From: an uncultured SAR86 cluster bacterium
GTDB taxonomy: Bacteria; Pseudomonadota; Gammaproteobacteria; Magnimaribacterales; AG-339-G14
Assembly: GCA_902632605.1 (NCBI GenBank)
Contig: CACPDB010000002.1
Span: forward strand, 1 to 64,000
DNA length: 64,000 nucleotides
Direction: 5' to 3'
Shown: one piece after another, positions 19,109-28,256 of the stretch
Numbering within the stretch: position 1 is the first letter of the stretch
Layout of the letters: each line of letters starts with the position of its first letter
Notes under the pieces: generated by a model
The model's input: the letters and a program-made list of their open reading frames with translations, nothing else
Database searches by the model: none
Told to the model about the DNA's origin: nothing
Position numbers and translations under genes: made by a program

Positions 19109-20160
19109 TAAGTTTGCTTAACCTCAAAAACCATATTTGTTCCAGTACGAGCTGACTCTCTAACATGATTAAATCCTGCAGAATTTAAAACATCCGTAAG
19201 CCTTTTTGGACCGGCCTGTGCACCCAAGCAGAGTCCCACATCTTGAGCTCTAGAAGTAGGAACACAAACTATTGTTGAAAAACCATATGCTAAACCGCCA
19301 AAAGTATTCAAGTTATCTTCTAAATTGTCTGCTGCAGCAGGTTCAACTAACATGAAAGTTCCGTCATCGGAAAGTACATTTTTAATGTGATTGGCAACGC
19401 CAACAGGATCGCCCATATCATGCAGAGCGTCAAAAATGCAGGCAAAGTTATATCCATTATCTGGAATCTCCCTGGCATCCGATACATGAAACTCAATGTT
19501 AGTGAGTCCGAGTTCCTTGGCTCTTGCACTAGCCTCTTCAATAGAAGGGCTATGAAAATCATATCCGTGAATTGTTGAATTGGGGTAAGTCTGAGCCATG
19601 ATGATAGTTGTAGAGCCCAGTCCGCAACCGATATCTGCTACCTTGGCACCAGCTTTCAACTGATCTTCAACTCCAGATAAAGACGGAATCCAATTGCTGA
19701 CTAAATTACCAACATACCCAGGTCTAAAAAATCTATCGGTACCACAGAAACAACACAGATGATGTTCTCCCCATGGTCTGCCTTTTCCTGATTGAAAGGT
19801 TTCTACAGCTTTTTCATGTTCTGCATATTGACCAACAATTGCTTGGAAGTATCCTTGTAAACAGGTAGGCTCACCGTCTTTTGCAAAGACAGCTGCTTGC
19901 TCTGGAGAAAGAGAAAATTTATCCTCTGCAGGTTCGTAAGTTACATACCCATTAGCAGCATTGGAAGAGAGAAATTCTCTTAAGTAACGTTCATCAAGAC
20001 CTGCTTTATCTGCAATTTCTTTTACAGATGAAGGGCCAAGTTCATCCATTGTTGTATAAACTTTTGATTGATCGCCAATGTAAGCCAGCAGTAACCCAAC
20101 TGCTCCTGCTGCATCACCAATGACTTTTTGAGTTAATTGACTGAGTTTTTCTGCATCCAT
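19108..20160 (-). CDS. SAM-dependent methyltransferase with N-terminal winged helix
   Basis: The 350-aa protein has an N-terminal winged-helix region (SSVKEIADKAGLDERYLREFLSSN) and a class I methyltransferase domain with KVADIGCGLGSTT. That is the layout of the Rv2258c-like/O-methyltransferase group. The substrate is unknown. I start at the internal ATG because AGGAG lies 7 nt upstream; the track start is a TTG before that Shine-Dalgarno. A cluster of cysteines (HLCCFCGTD) in the linker is unusual. It probably forms an operon with hflX. Confidence 0.82.
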   Translation of the reverse strand: MDAEKLSQLTQKVIGDAAGAVGLLLAYIGDQSKVYTTMDELGPSSVKEIADKAGLDERYLREFLSSNAANGYVTYEPAEDKFSLSPEQAAVFAKDGEPTCLQGYFQAIVGQYAEHEKAVETFQSGKGRPWGEHHLCCFCGTDRFFRPGYVGNLVSNWIPSLSGVEDQLKAGAKVADIGCGLGSTTIIMAQTYPNSTIHGYDFHSPSIEEASARAKELGLTNIEFHVSDAREIPDNGYNFACIFDALHDMGDPVGVANHIKNVLSDDGTFMLVEPAAADNLEDNLNTFGGLAYGFSTIVCVPTSRAQDVGLCLGAQAGPKRLTDVLNSAGFNHVRESARTGTNMVFEVKQT

Positions 20161-20228
20161 GTTTTTTTCTCCTGAATAATTCAATTTAGTTTAATCCTCT
20201 AAATTGTTCCTGAAAAGAGTGGAAAGTC

Positions 20229-21398
20229 TTAATCTTGATCAACTGAAATATCTTTATCTAACCAATCTTTGAAAATTTCAAAAGTATGCTCACCAAGTTT
20301 TGGTGAGCGTCTGAATTCTTCATCGTGATTAGAAATTTTTACTGGGTTACCAGGCATTTTTACGGATGCACCGCTATCTTGAAGAACCTCAATGATCATA
20401 TTTCTTTTCAAAAGGTCAGCATCTTGGAAAGTTTCAGAAAGAGTATTAATAGGTCCGCAAGGAACTCGGTGTTCTTGTAATGTTTTCAACCAATGCTCGG
20501 TCGTATTTTTAATGAAAACTTCTTGCACAGCCTGATCAATATTTTCTCTATTTTTTAACCGACCACTTCTTACTTTATTTTCTTCAGTATCCAATTGTCT
20601 CAAATCAAGCGCTTTAATCAGGCTAGGCCAAAAATCTTCAGCAACCACTCCTATTTGGATAAAGCCATCCGAAGTTCTATAAGAATTGAACGGCACATGA
20701 TTCATGTGTTGATTTCCAATCGGCTCAGGATTCTCGCCCGAGAGAAAATGCATAGTAGCCATATAAGTCAATAAACTAACCTGTGTGTCCAGCATGGAAA
20801 TATCCACGTGTTCTCCTGAGTCATTTTTTTCTCGAGACTGCACAGCACTTAAAATACCAATTACAGCATAAAGTCCAGCTCCTAAGTCAGCTATAGGGAT
20901 ACCGGATTTGACCGGATTTTCTTTATCCATTCCGGTGATGGACATTGCTCCAGCGTAACCTTGAATGAGATTATCGTAAGCCGGTCGATTTACTTCAGTA
21001 TCGCCGAAGCCGCTTATTGAACACGTAATGATTTTTGAATTAACTTTTTTTAAAGTTTGGTGATCTATGCCCAAACGCTTTGTTACTCCTTTACTAAAAT
21101 TATCCACGACAACATCTGCAACTGAGACTAGCTCTTTGAAAAGTTTTAAGCCTTGTTCAGATTTAAGATCCAATTCAACGCTTTTTTTATTTCTACCTAA
21201 AGTGAGATGATATGCGCCGATCCCATCTAATGAATATTTTGGATCGTCTTTCAGAAGATTTCTGGTTATGTCGCCGGTTTTTGGTTGCTCGATTTTTACA
21301 ACTTCTGCACCCAAATCAGCCAGGATCATAGTCGTGTAAGGACCTGCCAACATGTGGGTTAAATCGAGGACTTTTAAGCCTTTTAAAGATTGCTTCAA
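20229..21398 (-). CDS. CaiB/BaiF (class III) CoA-transferase
   Basis: The 389-aa protein is a family III CoA-transferase. It has the N-terminal LKVLDLTHMLAGPYTTMILADLGAEVVKIE and the catalytic Asp segment VDISMLDTQVSL. Such enzymes move CoA between carboxylic acids through aspartyl-CoA thioester intermediates. It starts at TTG just after the MaoC gene and sits below citE and maoC homologues, so it probably activates a dicarboxylic acid that those enzymes process. The exact acid cannot be read from sequence. Confidence 0.9.
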   Translation of the reverse strand: MKQSLKGLKVLDLTHMLAGPYTTMILADLGAEVVKIEQPKTGDITRNLLKDDPKYSLDGIGAYHLTLGRNKKSVELDLKSEQGLKLFKELVSVADVVVDNFSKGVTKRLGIDHQTLKKVNSKIITCSISGFGDTEVNRPAYDNLIQGYAGAMSITGMDKENPVKSGIPIADLGAGLYAVIGILSAVQSREKNDSGEHVDISMLDTQVSLLTYMATMHFLSGENPEPIGNQHMNHVPFNSYRTSDGFIQIGVVAEDFWPSLIKALDLRQLDTEENKVRSGRLKNRENIDQAVQEVFIKNTTEHWLKTLQEHRVPCGPINTLSETFQDADLLKRNMIIEVLQDSGASVKMPGNPVKISNHDEEFRRSPKLGEHTFEIFKDWLDKDISVDQD

Positions 21399-21399
21399 C

Positions 21400-21918
21400 T
21401 TAGTAATCTATCTTATCGTCTACAGCATTTCCCTTGATTGGAATTAAAGCAGAGCGTTTGAAGGAAGCTACAACATCCCCATTTTGGTTCTTACCAATTG
21501 TTTTTACTGTAACAATGCCTGCATTTTTCCTTGATTTGGAAAGACGAGTTTCTAAAACTTCAGACTCTGCATAAAGAGTGTCGCCGACAAACAACGGGTG
21601 CGGAAGAACAATGTCGGTCCAACCAAGATTGGCTATGGCTTTTTGACTGATATCACTCACGCTCATGCCAACCATCACAGATACAGTGAAAGTGCTGTTT
21701 ACTAAATTTTTCCCAAATTCTGTTGCCTTACCATACTCCTTGTCAAAATGAAGGGGATGAGTATTCATGGTTAAAAGCGTGAACCAAGTATTGTCCGATT
21801 CGGTAATGGTTCTGCCAGGACGATGTTCGTATATATGACCTACTTCAAATTCTTCGAAATAACGTCCGAAGGATTCTCTAAATCTATTGTTTCCTAAATC
21901 TTTGCTGGACTTTGACAT
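21400..21918 (-). CDS. MaoC-family (R)-specific enoyl-CoA hydratase
   Basis: The 172-aa hot-dog-fold protein has the hydratase region GRTITESDNTWFTLLTMNTHPLHFD, with the catalytic Asp/His pair. It resembles mesaconyl-CoA or itaconyl-CoA hydratases of the MaoC family. It lies between a CitE-like lyase and a CaiB-type CoA-transferase with almost no spacing, which fits a three-step acyl-CoA pathway. A GGAGGAC Shine-Dalgarno overlaps the citE stop. Confidence 0.86.
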   Translation of the reverse strand: MSKSSKDLGNNRFRESFGRYFEEFEVGHIYEHRPGRTITESDNTWFTLLTMNTHPLHFDKEYGKATEFGKNLVNSTFTVSVMVGMSVSDISQKAIANLGWTDIVLPHPLFVGDTLYAESEVLETRLSKSRKNAGIVTVKTIGKNQNGDVVASFKRSALIPIKGNAVDDKIDY

Positions 21919-22746
21919 CTAGTCCTCCTTTTCTTTATCTCCTAAAGATAATTTTAGACGCATCGCTTCTGCAATGGGCTCGTCGACCATTTTGCCGTCT
22001 ATTTTAACAGCTCCACCGTCCATCTTTTGGTATTCCTCAAGAACTTTTTTGGCTTCCTCTTTTTCTTCTTGGGTAGGTTCAAATGCATCATTGATAAAAT
22101 CGATTTGCGAAGGATGAATCGCTGCTTTTCCAGTAAAACCAAGGTTCTTCACTTTTTCAGCTTCCTCTTTAAGTCCTTCTTCATCATCGATATAGAAAAA
22201 TGGTGCATCAATGGTAAAGAGGTTGTACATAGCTGCGGCTAAAGCTACTTTATGCCGAGCATATAAGAGCGGTTCCCATGCTAATTTAGAACCCATACCT
22301 GCAGAAAAATCTGCCGCTCCAAAGAATAGACCGATGACTCCTTTAAAAGCTGCTATTTGTGTAACAGTATCGACTGCTCTTGGCGTCTCAATCAAAGGAA
22401 CTAGTTTATTTTCAAAAGCAATCATTGGAGCAAGCGTTGCTAAGAAATCAAAACTTTGTGTTTTAGGAAGAATGATAGCCTCAATTTGATCTTCAAAATC
22501 TGATAGTGCATCAATATCCTGTCTGCCATTTTCATTCATAGCGTCGTTGACTCTCACAAAAAGCGGTTTGGTAAAGACATTGCCTTTTTTTAAAAGGCCA
22601 ATCAATTCTTCACGTGCATCGATTTTTTTTTCTTCTGGACAACCATCTTCAAGATCGATAATTAGGGCACTTGCGTTGCTATTAAGACCTCGGTCCAAAC
22701 GATTAAGCGTATGACCTGGAATGAACAAGTTTGATTTGTATCTCAT
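21919..22746 (-). CDS. HpcH/HpaI aldolase/citrate lyase beta-like (CitE family)
   Basis: The 275-aa TIM-barrel protein begins with YKSNLFIPGHTLNRLDRGL. Its substrate and metal residues lie in IIDLEDGCPEEKK, LVPLIETPRAVD and FFGAADFSAGMG. The family includes malyl-CoA and citramalyl-CoA lyases. With the adjacent MaoC hydratase and CaiB transferase, a citramalyl-CoA or beta-methylmalyl-CoA lyase is my best inference. AAGGAAA precedes the ATG. It is read through from dsbA with 1 bp between. Confidence 0.87.
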   Translation of the reverse strand: MRYKSNLFIPGHTLNRLDRGLNSNASALIIDLEDGCPEEKKIDAREELIGLLKKGNVFTKPLFVRVNDAMNENGRQDIDALSDFEDQIEAIILPKTQSFDFLATLAPMIAFENKLVPLIETPRAVDTVTQIAAFKGVIGLFFGAADFSAGMGSKLAWEPLLYARHKVALAAAMYNLFTIDAPFFYIDDEEGLKEEAEKVKNLGFTGKAAIHPSQIDFINDAFEPTQEEKEEAKKVLEEYQKMDGGAVKIDGKMVDEPIAEAMRLKLSLGDKEKED

Positions 22747-22747
22747 G

Positions 22748-23371
22748 TTATTTCCTTTCTAAGTTAATGAGGTAATCGACCACGTCCAAAAGTTCGGAAG
22801 TTCCAACTTGTCTTGAGGCTGATACTTTATATTTTCCATTGACGATAAAAGCAGGTACTCCTCGGATTTCATATTTGAGTCCGAAGGTATCAGCTCTACG
22901 GATTTTGTTCTGCATAGCAAAAGAATTAAACAAAGATTGGTACTGATCTTCTGCAATACCAAAGCTTGCAAAAAAAGGTTGTAACTCTCTTTCAGAAGTC
23001 ATCATACGCTGATTAGCGTGAATCGAGACAAAAGTATTTGAAATAATTTCAGGCTTTTTGAAAAATTCTGCAGCGTAAAATAATTTGGCATGCGTTTTAG
23101 CCATTTCATTCCAAGTAATAGGCGAACGCCAAAAATCTATATCCTCAGGAAGTTTCTTCTCCCAGTTATTGAGTTGATTTTCTAAACTGTAACAATGTCC
23201 ACAACCAAACCAGAAGAACTCAATGACTTCGATTTTTTTTGCATCTCGAGTAGCAATGGGTTCGGATAAAACCTGATAGTGCTTGCCTGGCTGATAATCT
23301 TCTGCAACCAGCGCTGAACTGATTGAGAAAATTAAGACTAGTAAAAGTTTTTTAATAGAGGCCTGAAACAT
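22748..23371 (-). CDS. dsbA: Thiol:disulfide interchange protein DsbA
   Basis: DsbA introduces disulfides into periplasmic proteins. Starting at the ATG the product is 207 aa, with a signal peptide (KKLLLVLIFSISSALVA), the active-site GCGHC in FFWFGCGHCYSLE, and the cis-Pro loop RGVPAF. The track start is nine residues earlier inside cytochrome c4. The gene overlaps cytochrome c4 by 20 nt, an arrangement also seen in Pseudomonas relatives. Its partner dsbB is about 4 kb away at 27527. Confidence 0.93.
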   Translation of the reverse strand: MFQASIKKLLLVLIFSISSALVAEDYQPGKHYQVLSEPIATRDAKKIEVIEFFWFGCGHCYSLENQLNNWEKKLPEDIDFWRSPITWNEMAKTHAKLFYAAEFFKKPEIISNTFVSIHANQRMMTSERELQPFFASFGIAEDQYQSLFNSFAMQNKIRRADTFGLKYEIRGVPAFIVNGKYKVSASRQVGTSELLDVVDYLINLERK

Positions 23372-23990
23372 AATTGGCGACCGCTCTAATCTCTTCAATG
23401 GTGAGTCTTGTAGCTATCCCTTGCATAATTTTACCGTGTTCATCGATAGCTCTTTCTCCAGTTTGATAGGCAATCAAACTTGTGACTACATATTCGGCTT
23501 TCTGTCCACTAAGCATCGGGTATTGTGCTGACTCAAGGCCTTTACCAGCAGGACCATGACAACCAGTACATGCAGGTACTCCTGATTTTAGATTTCCTGC
23601 TCGATATATTTGTTGACCTAAAGCCAAATTAGCTTCGTCTGCCTGACTTACTTTGGTTTTTTGGCTGGCATAAAATGCAGACACATCTCTTAAATCATCA
23701 TCGGAATAGTCATTCAAAAGGCCTTTCATAACTGCGATGATACGTTCTTCATCCCTGATGTGTTCAAGTTGCTCAAAGAGGTAACTTTCTCTTTGCCCAG
23801 CTAAAGTTGGCCACTGTCCCACTACACTATTGCCATCAGCTCCATGGCAAGCGACACAAGTACCAACAAGTTTAGAGCCTTTTTCGGCATCGCCTTTTTT
23901 CATTGGTTTAGCCTCAGCCATTTCTCCAGATGCAGCAAAAACACTTAAAGAACTAACTAGAAGCGATAGAAGTAATAATTTTTTTGTCAT
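23352..23990 (-). CDS. Dihaem cytochrome c4
   Basis: The 212-aa periplasmic protein has a signal peptide and two cytochrome c domains, with haem sites CVACHGADGN and CTGCHGPAGKG. That is the cytochrome c4 layout, a tandem duplication. C4 feeds electrons to terminal oxidases such as cbb3 in related bacteria. It heads the run c4-dsbA-citE-maoC-caiB, all on the same strand. Confidence 0.93.
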   Translation of the reverse strand: MTKKLLLLSLLVSSLSVFAASGEMAEAKPMKKGDAEKGSKLVGTCVACHGADGNSVVGQWPTLAGQRESYLFEQLEHIRDEERIIAVMKGLLNDYSDDDLRDVSAFYASQKTKVSQADEANLALGQQIYRAGNLKSGVPACTGCHGPAGKGLESAQYPMLSGQKAEYVVTSLIAYQTGERAIDEHGKIMQGIATRLTIEEIRAVANYVSGLY

Positions 23991-24063
23991 TTATTCTTTA
24001 TTAGTGGGCTAAATGGTAAGCAATTATATACTATAGAATATTGTTTTTTCCGATTTTAGAAGA

Positions 24064-24672
24064 ATGAGTTATAAGTCAAAACCTTTGCCTCTGACCTTTG
24101 CTTGTGCAGCAACAGAAAGCAAACTTTTTCCCTCCGATGCGGGCAATGAAATAGCTCTTTGTGGTAGGTCAAATTCAGGTAAGTCTACCTTGATCAATGC
24201 ACTAGCCAACCATAAAAAACTCGCCAAAACTTCTAATACACCAGGAAGAACCCAATCCATCAATTTCTTTCATCTAGAAAATGATACGGGAAAAAAAATA
24301 GTTGATCTGCCAGGTTTCGGTTACGCCAAAGCCAGTAAGCAAGATCAAAATGCTTGGGCCAAACTGATTTTGAGTTATTTAGAGAAAAGAGCAGCCCTGA
24401 GCGATCTAATTTTAATAATGGATATGCGTCACCCTTTTCAAACTAAAGACCTAGAGTTTTTGAATCTTTGTGAATCACTGAACTTGCCCATACATTTGGT
24501 TCTAACCAAAGCCGATAAACTTAATAATAAAGAAACGCAAACCGCTCTCAAAGTTGTCTCGGAAAAAATGGCCACTTACCCTACCATAGTCGACTCGCTC
24601 GCGTTTTCAGCAACTAAAAAAATAGGTTTGGAAACTTTGTTAAATAAAATTAAACTGCTTTTAGAAGTTTAA
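24064..24672 (+). CDS. engB: Ribosome biogenesis GTPase EngB (YihA/YsxC)
   Basis: EngB is an essential GTPase for large-subunit assembly. The 202-aa protein has G1 GRSNSGKSTLINAL, the switch segment NTPGRTQSINFF, G3 DLPGFGYAKAS and G4 TKADK. The context is conserved: engB faces polA, as in E. coli. A TATACT box around 24028 suggests a short untranslated leader. Confidence 0.95.
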   Translation: MSYKSKPLPLTFACAATESKLFPSDAGNEIALCGRSNSGKSTLINALANHKKLAKTSNTPGRTQSINFFHLENDTGKKIVDLPGFGYAKASKQDQNAWAKLILSYLEKRAALSDLILIMDMRHPFQTKDLEFLNLCESLNLPIHLVLTKADKLNNKETQTALKVVSEKMATYPTIVDSLAFSATKKIGLETLLNKIKLLLEV

Positions 24673-24673
24673 A

Positions 24674-24742
24674 CCCGTCAGCAGTTTTCAGGGGAGAGAA
24701 ATGCTGACGGGCCACAAGGATTATGTATTTCCTTATTTTTAG
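24674..24742 (+). other. 10-bp hairpin between engB and polA, with SD-like loop and 13-codon ORF
   Basis: CCCGTCAGCA (24674-24683) pairs perfectly with TGCTGACGGG (24702-24711). The 18-nt loop contains AGGGGAGAG, a strong Shine-Dalgarno, followed by ATG at 24701, which opens a 13-codon ORF (MLTGHKDYVFPYF) ending at 24742. In the other direction the loop is UCUCUCCCC-rich, as in anti-SD sRNAs. The polA-engB gap holds the sRNA Spot 42 in E. coli and ErsA in Pseudomonas. No strong U-tract follows the hairpin on either strand, so this is not a classic terminator. Confidence 0.4.
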
Positions 24743-24785
24743 GAGAACGCTTTTTAGACTGAGGATGTTTGAAAAAGTTCTTTGC

Positions 24786-27491
24786 TTAATGGGCTTCGCC
24801 CCAATTGGAAGCCAAGCCACTTTCAACTTCCAAAGGTACTCTCAATTTCGCTGCATCTTGCATTATTTTTGCAACTTCTTGTTCGACTTTAGAAGCATCT
24901 TGATCTTTGACCTCTAAAATCACTTCATCGTGAACTTGCATGATCATCCGAGCATCAACTTTTTCTTTAGCTAGCCACTCATAAATTTCAATCATCGCAA
25001 TTTTCATGATGTCAGCAGCAGTTCCTTGCATGGGAGCATTGATTGCTGCTCGCTCAGCTGCCATACGACTGCGACCGCTGTGGATTCCAGGTAAATAAAG
25101 TCTTCTGCCAAAGAAGGTTTCAACATAACCTTTCTCTTTGGCTAGCTCCTTGGTGCGTTCCATATAAATTTTTACGCCAGGGTATTTGTGAAAATATGAA
25201 TCAATGTAATCAGCAGCTAAAGGTCTGGAAATATTCAAAGCTTTGCTCAAACCAAAGGCCGACATGCCATAGATTAAACCGAAGTTGATCGCTTTAGCGC
25301 CGCGACGTTGTTCTGCAGTTACCTCTTCACCGGGTTCAGCAAAGACCTCTGCCGCTGTAACAGAATGAATGTCTTCGCCATTTTCAAATGCCGTAATCAG
25401 ACCTTTGTCTTCGGAAAGATGCGCCATGATGCGTAATTCAATTTGCGAATAGTCAACTGCTAGCAATTGATAGCCCTTTGGCGCAACAAAAGCCGTTCTG
25501 ATAAGTCTACCCTCATCGGTTTTGATAGGGATGTTTTGTAAATTTGGATCAGCAGATGACAATCTCCCAGTTGAAGTCACTGCTTGATGAAAAGAAGTAT
25601 GCACACGACCCGTCTTTTTCGATATTTGTTGGGGCAGACTATCGGTATAAGTACTTTTCAATTTTGCCAAAGTACGATGTTCCAATAGGATTTTTGGTAA
25701 TTCATAATGATTGGCTAATTCTTGTAAAACCGACTCATCGGTAGACGGTTGACCGCCAGGAGTTTTTTTCACGACCGGAAGTTCCATTTCATCAAAGAAA
25801 ATTGCTCTTAAATCTTTGGTAGAAGCCAAGTTGAATTCTTTTCCCGCTTCTCGGTAAGCTTGTTCTTCAAGCCCACTGATCCGTTGTCCTAAATTATTGG
25901 ATTGAACTTTCAAAGCCTCTTCGTTTACTAGAGTCCCAGCTTGTTCCATATCGGAAAGCACCGGCACCAAAGGCAATTCAATTTCGTGCAAAACTTTTTC
26001 CAAAGAAGGCGTCTTTGCTAAAGCTGGTTTCAAATGGGAATAGCAACGGAAAGTGATATCTGCATCTTCTGCTGCATAGTCACTCGCTTTCTCCAAAGGT
26101 ATCTGATTGAAAGTAAGTTGTTTGACGCCCTTACCAGCAACGTCTTCAAAAGTTGTGGTTTTGACATTTAAATAATGACTCGCCATGGCATCTAAATTAT
26201 GACGGGTCGCAGTTGGATCGTAGACGTAAGACATCAACATGGTGTCGTTTTCAATGGCATTCAAATGAATGTCGTAATTTGCTAAAACATTGCGATCAAA
26301 TTTTAAGTGTTGACCGATCAAAGGAGTCTTTTCAATGATAGGTTTGAGTTTTTTTAAAACCTCGTCTCGATCGAGCTGCTTTGGCGCACCTTCGTAATCG
26401 TGACCTACCGGGATGTAGTATGCATTCTCTTCGTCTGTTGCAACTGATAAGCCCACTAAATTGGCTTGGGTAAAATCCAAGGAGTCTGTTTCGGTATCAA
26501 AAGCCAAGACTTTGGCTTTTTTCAATTGCTTAATGAGATCATCCAAATCTTTTTTACTCAGAATGGCGCGGTAATTGTCTTTTGAAGCAGAGCCATTGGA
26601 ACTAGTTATTGAAGTTTTTTTTGTTTCGGCGCTTTTTAATAGGGTCTTAAATTCCAGTTCGGTAAATAGCTTGTGCAACTTGGCTTGATTGGTTTCTCCT
26701 ACTGCCAAGTCCTCAATCCCAAAATCCAATGCGACATCTTTTTTAATGGTGGTTAATTGTTGCGAAAGTTTGAGTTGCTCAATGCCTTCGCGTAAGTATT
26801 CGCCAACTTTACCGGTAATTTCTTCCGCTTTTTCAATGATGGTTTCAACCGTTCCATATTTGCTTAACCAGTTCACGGCAGTTTTGGGACCGACTTTATT
26901 TACCCCTGGAATGTTATCCGAAGTATCCCCGACAAGTGCCAAGTAATCGATGATTTGTTCTGGGGTTACGCCAAACTTTTTCTCTACCCCTTTTTGATCG
27001 AGAACTTCGTTGGTCATGGTATTCACCAATTTGATATTTTTAGTTACGAGTTGTGCCAAATCTTTGTCGCCAGTGGAAATTACTGTCGAAATTCCTTTTT
27101 CTTCTGCTTGCTTGGCAAGCGTGCCAATCACATCATCAGCCTCAACGTTATCGACTACAAAAATCTTGATGCCAAGAGCCTCAACAATGTCGTAAATGGG
27201 TTGAATTTGCGGACGCAAATCATCTGGCATCGGCGGTCGATTGGCTTTGTATTCTTTATACATATCGTGGCGAAAAGTATCGCCTTTGGCATCGAAGATC
27301 ATCCCAATGGGTGAATTTGGATGGTCTTCTAAGATACGCATCACCATGGTGGTTACTCCTCTTACCGCACCAGTTGGCTGACCAGAGGAAGTCGTTAGGG
27401 GCGGTAAAGCATGGTAGGCACGATACACATAAGAAGACCCATCGATGAGAATGACGGAGTCGGTATCTGCTGCGCTTTCTGGTTTTGCCAT
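24786..27491 (-). CDS. polA: DNA polymerase I
   Basis: The 901-aa protein has all three PolA parts. The 5' nuclease domain (VILIDGSSYVYRAYHALPPL) covers about residues 1-290. The 3'-5' exonuclease domain has AFDTETDSL and YAAEDADIT. The polymerase domain has motif A LLAVDYSQIELRIMAHLSED, motif B RRGAKAINFGLIYG and motif C QVHDEV. Exo motif II reads GQHLKFDRNVL, where Asn is commonly found in place of the His. It repairs and processes Okazaki fragments. It diverges from dsbB with 35 bp between start codons. Confidence 0.96.
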   Translation of the reverse strand: MAKPESAADTDSVILIDGSSYVYRAYHALPPLTTSSGQPTGAVRGVTTMVMRILEDHPNSPIGMIFDAKGDTFRHDMYKEYKANRPPMPDDLRPQIQPIYDIVEALGIKIFVVDNVEADDVIGTLAKQAEEKGISTVISTGDKDLAQLVTKNIKLVNTMTNEVLDQKGVEKKFGVTPEQIIDYLALVGDTSDNIPGVNKVGPKTAVNWLSKYGTVETIIEKAEEITGKVGEYLREGIEQLKLSQQLTTIKKDVALDFGIEDLAVGETNQAKLHKLFTELEFKTLLKSAETKKTSITSSNGSASKDNYRAILSKKDLDDLIKQLKKAKVLAFDTETDSLDFTQANLVGLSVATDEENAYYIPVGHDYEGAPKQLDRDEVLKKLKPIIEKTPLIGQHLKFDRNVLANYDIHLNAIENDTMLMSYVYDPTATRHNLDAMASHYLNVKTTTFEDVAGKGVKQLTFNQIPLEKASDYAAEDADITFRCYSHLKPALAKTPSLEKVLHEIELPLVPVLSDMEQAGTLVNEEALKVQSNNLGQRISGLEEQAYREAGKEFNLASTKDLRAIFFDEMELPVVKKTPGGQPSTDESVLQELANHYELPKILLEHRTLAKLKSTYTDSLPQQISKKTGRVHTSFHQAVTSTGRLSSADPNLQNIPIKTDEGRLIRTAFVAPKGYQLLAVDYSQIELRIMAHLSEDKGLITAFENGEDIHSVTAAEVFAEPGEEVTAEQRRGAKAINFGLIYGMSAFGLSKALNISRPLAADYIDSYFHKYPGVKIYMERTKELAKEKGYVETFFGRRLYLPGIHSGRSRMAAERAAINAPMQGTAADIMKIAMIEIYEWLAKEKVDARMIMQVHDEVILEVKDQDASKVEQEVAKIMQDAAKLRVPLEVESGLASNWGEAH

Positions 27492-27514
27492 AAAATTTTT
27501 TACCTAAATTTCGT

Positions 27515-27520
27515 TATACT
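27515..27520 (+). promoter_or_regulatory. -10 box directly upstream of dsbB
   Basis: TATACT is followed by six bases and the dsbB ATG at 27527. Only 35 bp separate the divergent polA and dsbB starts, leaving little room for a leader. A leaderless dsbB mRNA is likely. Confidence 0.5.
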
Positions 27521-27526
27521 TATACC

Positions 27527-28012
27527 ATGAATTTGCTGCAAGAAACGCGTGTTGTTTTAACTTTAATTCTGCTCGCTTGCATCGGTTTAATTGTCACTGC
27601 ATTTTACATGGAATACCAACTTGGGCTTGAACCCTGTCCCATGTGTATCGTGCAAAGAGTCGCCGTTGCGTTAGCTGGGGCTGCGGCACTGGTTGGCATA
27701 ATTCATAACAAATTAGACAAATTCTATTTGGGACTCACCGCTTTTTTTAGTGCTGCTGGTGGCGCTTCTGCCATCAGACATTTGTATCTGCAATCATTAC
27801 CGCCAGATCGTGTCCCGTCTTGCGGACCTGACTTAAATTATCTGCTGGATAACAATTTTGTCTCTGATGCATTGATTCAATTGTTTATAGGGGATGGCAA
27901 TTGCGCTGAAGTGATGTGGAGTCTCTTAGGCATATCCATTCCAGGCTGGGTACTGATTTGTTGTGCTGGGATATTTCTCTTGTCTCTACGCCAATTAAAT
28001 TTAAGAGGCTAA
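27527..28012 (+). CDS. dsbB: Disulfide bond formation protein DsbB
   Basis: DsbB reoxidises DsbA and passes electrons to quinones. The 161-aa protein has four TM helices, the first periplasmic pair CPMC in LEPCPMCIVQR, and a second cysteine pair in PSCGPD and GNCAEV. No Shine-Dalgarno precedes the start. It is the last recognisable housekeeping gene before the 28-48 kb accessory island. Confidence 0.94.
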   Translation: MNLLQETRVVLTLILLACIGLIVTAFYMEYQLGLEPCPMCIVQRVAVALAGAAALVGIIHNKLDKFYLGLTAFFSAAGGASAIRHLYLQSLPPDRVPSCGPDLNYLLDNNFVSDALIQLFIGDGNCAEVMWSLLGISIPGWVLICCAGIFLLSLRQLNLRG

Positions 28013-28076
28013 TACAAATTTTTTTCTAGAGACGAAATAAGAGTTATTTAAAAAAATGGATTAATTTGAATTCTTT

Positions 28077-28247
28077 TTATTTATCGCTTTCTTTATCTGA
28101 TTCAGATTTTAGTGCAGCTTTCAAATCTTGTTGAGCTTTTTCTAAGTCTTTAAGGTCCTTTTTTCCTTTGTCAGTACTGTAATACCAAACGAGCGCAGCT
28201 ATACATAGAGGAATTGCAATTAAAATAGCAAGAAGATCTTCATTCAT
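28077..28247 (-). CDS. Small membrane protein (56 aa), unknown
   Basis: The track misses this ORF. It encodes MNEDLLAILIAIPLCIAALVW followed by a highly charged tail (KGKKDLKDLEKAQQDLKAAL), so one N-terminal TM helix and a cytoplasmic amphipathic coil. It starts 9 bp after the KAP NTPase stop on the same strand, so it may be the distal gene of that operon and a membrane partner of the NTPase. I recognise no family. Confidence 0.6.
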   Translation of the reverse strand: MNEDLLAILIAIPLCIAALVWYYSTDKGKKDLKDLEKAQQDLKAALKSESDKESDK

Positions 28248-28256
28248 ATTTTTAAA

